A stretch of DNA of 13,830 nt from CAYMRB01 sp964392615 (lineage in GTDB: Bacteria; Planctomycetota; UBA8108). Made by a program: the position numbers and the translations under genes. The notes below the pieces were generated by a model that had not been told where the DNA came from, did not search any database, and saw only the letters and a list, made by a program, of their open reading frames with translations. The stretch is from the NCBI GenBank assembly GCA_964392615.1, contig CAYMRB010000271.1, forward strand, positions 1 through 13,830, given 5' to 3'. Within the stretch, counting starts at the first letter, position 1. Each line of letters opens with the position of its first letter. Of this stretch, positions 1 to 6,381 are shown one piece after another.

Positions 1-147
1 GGTTCGGTGCGGGGGGCCCCGGGCGACCGGGGTCCCTCCCGCGCGGAGTCGGTGGCGGAGTCGGCGTCGGCGTCGGAGTCGGCGTCGGAGTCGGAGTCGG
101 AGTCGGAGTCGGAATCGGAATCGGAATCGGAGTCGGAATCGGAGTAG
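1..147 (+). CDS. Possible C-terminal end of a truncated upstream gene (Glu-Ser-rich tail)
   Basis: Frame 1 has no stop from the first base to TAG at 145-147. It reads about 16 mixed residues rich in Gly, Arg and Pro, then about 32 residues of Ala/Glu-Ser dipeptides. Low-complexity Glu-Ser tails occur in real surface proteins, but simple repeats of this kind stay open by chance. Nothing outside the repeat is recognisable. The start, if any, lies beyond the window. If real, its stop is 3 bases before the next start codon, in the same frame. Confidence 0.2.
   Translation, partial: GSVRGAPGDRGPSRAESVAESASASESASESESESESESESESESESE
45..144. repeat. Degenerate hexanucleotide tandem array (GGAGTC type)
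   Basis: Sixteen consecutive 6-base units occupy 45-140 and a partial seventeenth (GGAG) follows. The units are GGAGTC, GGCGTC or GGAATC, with one GGTGGC at 51-56. The GGCGTC variants cluster at the left and the GGAATC variants at the right, so the array is diverging from its ends. Frame 1 is open from the window edge to TAG at 145-147 and would read as Glu-Ser and Ala-Ser dipeptides. It could therefore be the C-terminal tail of a protein that starts outside the window, or simply non-coding repeat DNA. The unit length is a multiple of three, so copy-number change would not shift that frame. Confidence 0.9.
141..144 (+). promoter_or_regulatory. Shine-Dalgarno GGAG formed by the last hexamer unit
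   Basis: GGAG at 141-144 lies six bases before TTG at 151. It is the beginning of the final, partial hexamer. No ATG, GTG or other TTG occurs in this frame between the TAG at 145 and the end of the hydrophobic N-terminal segment, so this site decides the start of the HEAT-repeat protein. Confidence 0.55.
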
Positions 148-150
148 GGT

Positions 151-1494
151 TTGACCCTTCGCCGCGGTCGCCATCTCGTCGTCCTTCTCGCCATCGCCCT
201 CGTCGGCGTCGCGGTCCTCGCTGCGACGTTGTGGGACCGCATCGCCGTTACGTATCACGTCCACCGGCTTGCGAGCGAGCCCGACTACCTCGCGGCGATG
301 GTCGACCAGCCGACGACGAGCGCGCAGCACCGCGCGATTCTGCGCTGGGCCAAGACGGAGTCCGGCCGCACCGCGTTGTGGCGGGAACTCGGCCTCGAGG
401 AGTCGCCCGCTGCGTTGCTGCAGTTTCTCTGGCCGGGCGAGCATCGCGTCGTGGTGCCCGGCATCCCATCGCCGTCTCTGCCACCGACGCCGCTGAGCGA
501 TCAGCGCCGCGTGCTGCGTCGCGTTGCGTTCGACTCGTTCACGACGTCGCCTATCGGACACCGTGCGATGCTGCGCACGATGCTCCAAGACGTTGCCGAA
601 GTCATCACGCCGGGGCCGGAGGGAACCGAGGATGATCGGCTGTCGCTCGAGGAGGGACTGCTGTACTTCTGGTCCGTCGCGTCGACGAGACGCCCGCCGG
701 ATCACTTCACCCTGAGGACGAAGAAGTACAACTCCGGCGGGGCCCACAGCGGCTTCTCCGAGAACCGTTGGCTTCGTACCGAGCTCGCTCCCGCTCTCGC
801 CCGCATCCCCGACGCGCCGATCGCGCTTCCGGACTACCCGGACCTCGACTTCCGGATCTTGCCGGCCGTACAGGCGTTCGATCGTCAGCGGATCGAGGAC
901 GATCCGCGCATCCCCATGGGCCTCGATCCGTACGCGGTGCTGATCCGCGTGCGCGAGCCGGACGCGGCAGAAGCCGTCGAGCTGATCGCGCGCCTCGGCC
1001 ACGCCGACGCTTCTGAACGCGCGCGTGCCGCCCTGCTTCTCTCGCGAGCCGCTGGCACCGACGCCGTGGTCGATGCGCTGCGCCGCGCCCTCGAAGACGA
1101 CCACCGAGATGTCGGCAAGGCCGCCGCGTACGCCCTGAAGAGGCATGTCGCGCAGTCCCCTCGCGCTCTCGAGCACCTGCGGTCGGCCACGCGCCATGCC
1201 CGTGCAGGAGTCCGTGAGCGCGCGGTGCGTATGCTCTGGGAGCTCGAAGAGGCGGCGCTTCCCGCGCTCGCGACGCTGATCGAGAGCCTCGGCGATTCCG
1301 ACTCCTACGCCCGCAACTACGCGGTGATGGCGCTGCGGAAGTTCGGGCCCGTCGCTCGCGACGCGGTTCCCCGCCTCATCGGCCTGCTGGAGGACCCGGT
1401 CGATCACGTGCGGAAGAACGCGGCGACGGCTCTGGAGCGCATCGCTCCCGACGACCCGACGGTGCGGGCGGCGCTCGAACGCGTCGCCAGGTAA
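151..1494 (+). CDS. Membrane-anchored HEAT-repeat protein
   Basis: This 447-residue protein starts at TTG, the only start that keeps the hydrophobic segment at residues 8-28 (a signal anchor or uncleaved signal after a basic MTLRRGRH N-terminus). Residues 30-265 are a region I do not recognise. From about 270 to the end there are four to five helical-pair repeats of the HEAT/PBS-lyase type, clearest at 302-333, 367-401 and 402-435. They show the usual pattern in which a gap with Asp-x-x-x-x-Val/Ala-Arg is followed by Ala-x-x-Ala-Leu. HEAT solenoids are protein-binding scaffolds, and no catalytic motif is visible. The repeat domain should lie outside the cytoplasm. No partner is evident, since the next gene is a remnant. 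The gene assignment is firm but the function is open. Confidence 0.85.
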   Translation: MTLRRGRHLVVLLAIALVGVAVLAATLWDRIAVTYHVHRLASEPDYLAAMVDQPTTSAQHRAILRWAKTESGRTALWRELGLEESPAALLQFLWPGEHRVVVPGIPSPSLPPTPLSDQRRVLRRVAFDSFTTSPIGHRAMLRTMLQDVAEVITPGPEGTEDDRLSLEEGLLYFWSVASTRRPPDHFTLRTKKYNSGGAHSGFSENRWLRTELAPALARIPDAPIALPDYPDLDFRILPAVQAFDRQRIEDDPRIPMGLDPYAVLIRVREPDAAEAVELIARLGHADASERARAALLLSRAAGTDAVVDALRRALEDDHRDVGKAAAYALKRHVAQSPRALEHLRSATRHARAGVRERAVRMLWELEEAALPALATLIESLGDSDSYARNYAVMALRKFGPVARDAVPRLIGLLEDPVDHVRKNAATALERIAPDDPTVRAALERVAR

Positions 1495-1597
1495 CCCGTT
1501 CGGTGTGAAGGATCGCTTCGCGCGGCGCGGAGGGCGTGTAAAGTCGCGTTGCGTCCGGCTCTCTGTCAGCAGCGTCGAGGCCCGGTTCTCGTCGCGT

Positions 1598-2201
1598 ACG
1601 GCACGGCGGACGCGAATTCTCGCAGAGTCTCCACCCGCCGGGAGCGGCATACAGCGTCGCTCGGGCGGTCATGGGTGACTGCCAATACGGTCAGGTGAGC
1701 CTGGGCGGTGTCGTTCGTGCGGCAAGGTGGCGCGGCACGGCGGCGAGCAACGTCGACATGCATCCCGCGCATGCTGCGTCCAGCTGGATCGTCCGCGCAG
1801 CCGACGGGCAGCAAGTCGGCATAGCCGACGGCCGCCCTGCTCTCTGGGGCGGTGGTGCGTCGACCGCCGTCGACCTGCAGCCGGCCGGCGCCACCGCGAG
1901 CAGCGTGGCCGACACGGCCAGCGGCGTACAGGCGGGCAGCGTCGTGCTCGACGGGGTCATGCGGGCCGCGCTGTGGGCTGGCTCGGCCGAGAGCTTCGTC
2001 GACCTCAGTCTCTACGCGCCGCAACCTGCGTGCAGGGCGAGCGCGGACGTCAACGCGGATCGTCGCGTCGATGTATCGGACGTCGTCTACTCGCTGCTCG
2101 GACTGTTCTCTGGCGGCGCGTTGCCCGCGGCGCCGTATCCGGAGTGCGGTCCCGATCCGGCCGCGGGGCTGGAATGCGTGAGGTCCGCGGCCTGTCCATA
2201 G
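1598..2201 (+). pseudogene. 3' remnant of an extracellular repeat protein with a C-terminal EF-hand (dockerin-like) module
   Basis: The open frame from ATG 1671 gives 176 residues, but ATG falls inside a repeat unit and has no ribosome-binding site. The same frame is open back to 1542 with no other start, and the repeat continues upstream of the ATG (Ser-Leu-His-Pro-Pro-Gly-Ala from 1626). A further piece, Gly-Thr-Ala-Asp-Ala, sits in another frame at about 1600-1614, implying a frameshift. Three units of about 42 residues share the pattern D-x-x-P-x-x-A, a G-x-Q-x-G turn and A-x-W-x-G-x-A-x-S-x-V. They resemble the HAF-type extracellular repeats. After them comes a calcium-loop motif (DVNADRRVDVSD) and a Cys/Pro-rich tail, which is the C-terminal module common on planctomycete secreted proteins. 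No signal peptide remains. A short functional gene is the less likely alternative. Confidence 0.6.
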
Positions 2202-2295
2202 TGCGGCCGTCTCCCCGCCTTGCGCTCGGACCGATTCCCCGGAAGCGCCCTCTTTTTGGCGTTGCGCTGGCGACTCTCGTCCTCGTACGGACGCA

Positions 2296-4212
2296 TCAGC
2301 GGGCTGCCAGCTTCTCGAGCGCCGCCTCACCGCTGAAGCGGATGAACATCCAGCAGGGGTGCAACCGCTTCTTCTCGGCTTTGCGAGCGCGGTCGATCGC
2401 GTGACGGATCGCCGCCGTCGCCGGTCGTGCCTTCTCGCCGAGGAGCTCGAGCGCGCGCATCGCATGCATGACGCCCTCGACGCTGTCGCCCTCGAGCGTC
2501 TTCGTCAGCGTACCGAGCGCCGGTCCCAGACTGCCTAGCGCCGCGAGCGCCGACGCTGCCTCGACGCGCACGGCGACGTCGCCGTCCTCGAGCGCCTTGT
2601 GCAGTGTCTCGCGCACAGGCTGCATCGCCTCGTCCGCGATGCCGCTCGGCGCCGAGACGACCGCGTGCAGACCGACGGCGGCCCAGTAGCGTACGGCGGG
2701 ATCGCTATCGCCGAGAAGTTCCGTTTGCCGCGCCACGGCTTCGGGACGGCCGACGAGCGCTGCGACTTCGCGGAGTCGCGCGAGCGGATAGAGCGTCGCA
2801 TCCAATGCCATCTCGCGGGGAGTCGTCTTGCCAACGCGCTTCCACGCGTCGGGCTCGGTCACGAATCCCGCGTCGCGCGTCGCGAGCACCCATCGCCGGT
2901 GCTCGTGTCGTAGACGCTCGAGCACGGCGCCGTGCTTCTTCGAACCTGCGAGGTTGTGCACTTGGTGCGGGTCGGTTCGCGTGTCGTAGAGCTCCTCGAC
3001 CGGCTTGCGCGGGCCGGCGTACGTGAGCTGCGTCTCGTTCAGCTTGCCCTCGTCGCGCAGGCGCTGCAGGTCGCGGCGCATGACGGAATTGTCCGAATAG
3101 CGCTCCGGGGGCATCCAGGACAGGTGCGGCATGTAGTTGCGGATGTAGAGGTAGCGCCGATCGCGAACCGACCGCGACAGCTCGAACACCTCGTCGACGC
3201 GATCGCGCGCACCGAACACGTACTCGCGCGGCGGGCGAGCACGGCCGCCGAGAAACGCGCGCCCCAGCATCTGCGGAGGAATCGCGAGACTGGTCAGGCT
3301 CAGGACGGTGGGCGCGAAGTCGACGAAGCTGACCAAGCGGTCGGTCGTCGCGCCGGGCGGCGCTGGCGCGAAGCCGCGGTATTTCTCGGGGAACCGGATG
3401 ATCAGCGGCACGTGCATGCCCGAGTCGTGCAGGAGACGCTTGCCGCGGGGCATGCCCATGCCGTGGTCGGAGTAGAAGAACACGATCGTGTCGTCGGCGA
3501 GGCCGTCCGCCGCGAGGTCTCTCAGGATCGTCCCGACCTGCGCGTCCATCGCGGTCACGCAGTCGTAGTAGCGCGCCAGCGTCTGGCGCACCGACGGCGC
3601 GTCCGGGTAGTACGGCGGCAGCGGCACGACCTCCGGATCGTGACGCGAAGCTGCGTCGAGCTGGCGGCCGATCTGCGCTTCGAACTGCGCGTGCGGCCAG
3701 ACGCTCGTGCGCGACTGGTGTGTCGTCATCAGGTTGAAGACGCTGAAGAACGGTTGACCGTCACGGCGCTGGCGCCAGTGCGCGTCGCGGCCGTTGCGAT
3801 CCCACGCCGCGCGAATGAGCGCGCCCTCGCCGCGCAGGTTGTAGTCGGTCTTGACGTTGTTCGACGTGAAGTAGCCCGCCTCGCGCAGATACTCTGGAAA
3901 GCCCCGGAAGGCGGCGGGGATCGGGAAGAGCGATCGCAGGCGCTGCGTGCCGAGAGACGTCGCGTAGACGCCGGTGATCAGGCACGATCGCGACGGAGAG
4001 CACGCGGGCGCCGTCGCGAACGCGTTCGTGTAGCGCACCGAATCACGAGCGAATGCGTCGATGTGGGGCGTCGTCGCGAAATCGTCGCCGTAGCAGCCGA
4101 GGTTCGGGCTCATGTCCTCGGCCGTGATCCACAGGATGTTCGGCTCGGCGGCGCGGGCTGTGGAGACTGCGACGACACCGATCAGGACGACCCACAGGGG
4201 GAGCTTGCGCAT
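2296..4212 (-). CDS. Secreted sulfatase with C-terminal HEAT-like repeats
   Basis: This 638-residue protein hydrolyses sulfate esters, probably on polysaccharide fragments outside the cytoplasm. It starts with a signal peptide (residues 1-22, ending ARA-AEP). The metal-site segment is Ala-Glu-Asp33. The sulfatase signature CSPSR is at 71-75, and Cys71 is the residue normally converted to formylglycine by a maturase. Ser-Asp-His-Gly at 248-251 and Lys258 match the second conserved block. The Glu-Leu-Tyr-Asp-x-x-x-Asp-Pro motif at 407-415 is typical of the end of the catalytic domain. Residues 485-600 add two to three HEAT-like repeats. The start ATG has a well-placed AGGAG eight bases upstream. 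The exact substrate subfamily cannot be read here. It is the last gene of a three-gene run on this strand and is preceded by a long inverted repeat. No maturase gene lies in the window. Confidence 0.93.
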   Translation of the reverse strand: MRKLPLWVVLIGVVAVSTARAAEPNILWITAEDMSPNLGCYGDDFATTPHIDAFARDSVRYTNAFATAPACSPSRSCLITGVYATSLGTQRLRSLFPIPAAFRGFPEYLREAGYFTSNNVKTDYNLRGEGALIRAAWDRNGRDAHWRQRRDGQPFFSVFNLMTTHQSRTSVWPHAQFEAQIGRQLDAASRHDPEVVPLPPYYPDAPSVRQTLARYYDCVTAMDAQVGTILRDLAADGLADDTIVFFYSDHGMGMPRGKRLLHDSGMHVPLIIRFPEKYRGFAPAPPGATTDRLVSFVDFAPTVLSLTSLAIPPQMLGRAFLGGRARPPREYVFGARDRVDEVFELSRSVRDRRYLYIRNYMPHLSWMPPERYSDNSVMRRDLQRLRDEGKLNETQLTYAGPRKPVEELYDTRTDPHQVHNLAGSKKHGAVLERLRHEHRRWVLATRDAGFVTEPDAWKRVGKTTPREMALDATLYPLARLREVAALVGRPEAVARQTELLGDSDPAVRYWAAVGLHAVVSAPSGIADEAMQPVRETLHKALEDGDVAVRVEAASALAALGSLGPALGTLTKTLEGDSVEGVMHAMRALELLGEKARPATAAIRHAIDRARKAEKKRLHPCWMFIRFSGEAALEKLAAR

Positions 4213-4246
4213 CGAGCCGACTCCTCGTTCTCGTGTTGGCGAAGAA

Positions 4247-4325
4247 GCAGGCGAACCGATCGTTGACGCCTGCCGCCTCGAACGTAGTTCGTGCGACGGG
4301 GGGCGTCAACGATCGGCTCGCCAGC
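4247..4325. repeat. Long inverted repeat between the VWA and sulfatase genes
   Basis: The inner arms 4256-4270 (CCGATCGTTGACGCC) and 4302-4316 are perfect 15-bp reverse complements. Pairing continues outward to 4247 and 4325 with two mismatches, giving 22 of 24 pairs. The 31-base loop holds a second perfect stem, CGAAC (4279-4283) and GTTCG (4287-4291), with loop GTA. On the minus strand the structure begins 43 bases past the stop of the VWA gene and ends 35 bases before the sulfatase ATG. It could be a terminator or 3'-end hairpin without a T tract, a leader structure of the sulfatase mRNA, or an operator. I see no second copy in the window. Confidence 0.85.
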
Positions 4326-4367
4326 CTTCTCCTACGGTCCCGGAGGCCGGCTCGCGCTATCTGTCCG

Positions 4368-6272
4368 TCACCGCGCCTGCAGCAACGCCTCCAGCCGTCC
4401 TCGCAGCGCGCTGTTCTGCCGCTCGAGATCGGCGAGGAGCACGTCGCGTTGAGCGCGGTCGACGCCGTCGGCGTCCCGTGCGCGCGCGCGGTCCCAGTTG
4501 TTCTCCTGCAGCGCGTGGACGACGACCTCGACCTCGTCCGGCTGGTGCGACTCGCGTTCGCGAACGAGCGGCGCGGCGCGGCGCATCATCGCGACGAGCT
4601 CCTTGACCTCCTCGTCGGCAATCGATCCCGAGGTCAGGAGCCCCTCGACGCGTCCGGCGACCGCGTCGAGGTTCGTCGATCGCGACCAGTAGCTGTCGCG
4701 CAGCACCTCGGCAAACTCCGCGACGTACGCCGCTAGCTGAAAGCGCGGCGCGGTCGCTTCGAACGTCGGAGCCACGTCGCTCGCACGCACGACGCGCTTC
4801 AGCTCGACCGCTTCGCCGTGCTCGACCGTCAGGTAGCGCACGCGGACCGTGGCGACGATGGCGTCCGGTGCGAGCCCGTCGGCGATCTCGACCTCCCACA
4901 GCGCCGACACCTCGTGCCCGGCACCGACCTCGCCCGCGTCGACGCGATCGTTGCGGAAGTCGGCGTCCGCGACTGCGCGGTTCTCGTAGCCCAGCTGGCG
5001 ATAGCGGCGCACGGCGGCCGGCTCGAACTCGACCTGTACCTTGGTGTCCTTCGCGACGGTCTGCAGCGTACCGGTCAGATTCTCGACGAATACGCGGCGA
5101 GCTTCGTCGAGGCGATCGACGTACACGCACTGGCCGTTGCCGCCGTCGGCGAGCTGTTCGAGCAGGTAGTCGTTGTGGTTGCCCATGCCGACGCCGACGG
5201 TCGTCAGCCAGATTCCGCGACCGCGGTGTTCACCGACGCTGGCGAGCAGCCCGTTCCGGTCGGTGATACTCGTGTTCGCGACGCCGTCTGACAGAAGAAT
5301 GACGCGATTCGATTCCCGCGGCAGGAACGCCCGGGAGGCCATGTCGTAACCCAGCGTCAGACCCGCGTGAACGTTCGTGCTGCCGCCGGGCTGGAGCGCG
5401 GCGATGCCCGACAGGATCGCGTCGTTCTCGGAGGCGGGGGTCGGTTCCAGCACGACGTGGGCGCTGGTGTTGAACGCGACGATGCCGATCGTGTCGCCCT
5501 CGTCGAGCTCGGCGACCAGGAGACGCAGCGCCTCCTTGACGAGCTCGAGGCGTCCACCACCCCGCATCGAGCCGGACGTGTCGACGACGAATACGAGCGA
5601 CGCGGCCTTGCGCTCGTCGCGCGAGACCTCGTGCGCCTTGAGGCCGACTCGCAGCAGATGGAGGCCGGCTTCGTGCGCGAGAGGGGTCGGCGCGGCGCTC
5701 GCGTGGATCGCGAACGCGCCCTCGCCGACGGCGGGTGGGGCCAGATCGGCGTCGAAGTAGTTGACGAACTCCTCGGTGCGCACGGCTTCGATCGGCGGCA
5801 GCAGCGTGCGATCGAAGAGATAGCCCCGCAGCAGCGTGTAGCTGGCCGTGTCGACGTCGACCGCGAACGTCGAGAGTCGGTCGGTCGCTGCATCGACGAA
5901 CGGGTTCGACCCCCAATAACGGAAGAACATCATCGCAGGCGTCTCGCCCGGTTGCCGGTCCAGACGCGACAGGATGTTGTCGATCTCGAGCCGGACGCGT
6001 TCGCGTCGCATCCCGTCGGTTTCCGGCGCAGCGACGGAGCTGCGATCCGAGACGTCACCGGCTCGCGCGCTCTCCGACGCGACTCCCGAGGAGGAGACGA
6101 CGTCGTTCAGCTGGTCGCGAACGGCTCGGCCGTCCAGCGGGAGCGCGGCGTCGGGTGCGGCCGTCCCCGCGGTAGCTGCCGGGAAGCTGCGATACTGGTC
6201 GGAGTTCTTGCACGAGACGAGCAGCGCGGTCGGCAGCGCGGTGACGACGGCGATGGCGAGGACGGTGCGCAT
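4368..6272 (-). CDS. VWA-domain lipoprotein of the YfbK type
   Basis: This 634-residue protein begins with a lipoprotein signal (residues 1-20, lipobox Leu-Val-Ser-Cys21), so it should be membrane-tethered and face the outside. After a low-complexity linker (25-85), residues 90-190 match the N-terminal domain that precedes VWA in YfbK-like proteins (FVNYF at 169-173). The VWA domain spans about 224-400 and has an intact metal-ion-dependent adhesion site: Asp231-x-Ser-x-Ser235, Thr299 in GGSTN, and Asp329-Gly330. The rest (400-590) fits the C-terminal domain of this family, followed by a helical tail. VWA domains bind proteins through the metal, and the partner is unknown here. The start has GGAG seven bases upstream. 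The HzsA-related stop lies 109 bases upstream, so co-transcription is plausible. Confidence 0.92.
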   Translation of the reverse strand: MRTVLAIAVVTALPTALLVSCKNSDQYRSFPAATAGTAAPDAALPLDGRAVRDQLNDVVSSSGVASESARAGDVSDRSSVAAPETDGMRRERVRLEIDNILSRLDRQPGETPAMMFFRYWGSNPFVDAATDRLSTFAVDVDTASYTLLRGYLFDRTLLPPIEAVRTEEFVNYFDADLAPPAVGEGAFAIHASAAPTPLAHEAGLHLLRVGLKAHEVSRDERKAASLVFVVDTSGSMRGGGRLELVKEALRLLVAELDEGDTIGIVAFNTSAHVVLEPTPASENDAILSGIAALQPGGSTNVHAGLTLGYDMASRAFLPRESNRVILLSDGVANTSITDRNGLLASVGEHRGRGIWLTTVGVGMGNHNDYLLEQLADGGNGQCVYVDRLDEARRVFVENLTGTLQTVAKDTKVQVEFEPAAVRRYRQLGYENRAVADADFRNDRVDAGEVGAGHEVSALWEVEIADGLAPDAIVATVRVRYLTVEHGEAVELKRVVRASDVAPTFEATAPRFQLAAYVAEFAEVLRDSYWSRSTNLDAVAGRVEGLLTSGSIADEEVKELVAMMRRAAPLVRERESHQPDEVEVVVHALQENNWDRARARDADGVDRAQRDVLLADLERQNSALRGRLEALLQAR

Positions 6273-6381
6273 GGCGATTCTCCACTTGAAGGCGACGCGT
6301 GCGGTCGCGGGTCCGATTCTGGACGTGGAGTGCCGGCGCGAAGGAGAAGGTTCAGACTTTTTCGGCGACGAGCTCGCGCGA

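Noticed and set aside
45..144. CRISPR-like array
   Set aside because: The units are 6 bases with no spacers, so this is a simple tandem repeat.
2202..2295. Terminator between the convergent remnant and sulfatase genes
   Set aside because: Only a weak AGCGC/GCGCT pairing around a T-rich loop could be found. That is not enough to call a terminator.
1566..2465. 299-codon minus-strand open frame across the repeat remnant and the sulfatase end
   Set aside because: It is Arg-rich with no recognisable domain, and it overlaps plus-strand sequence with clear repeat and EF-hand motifs.
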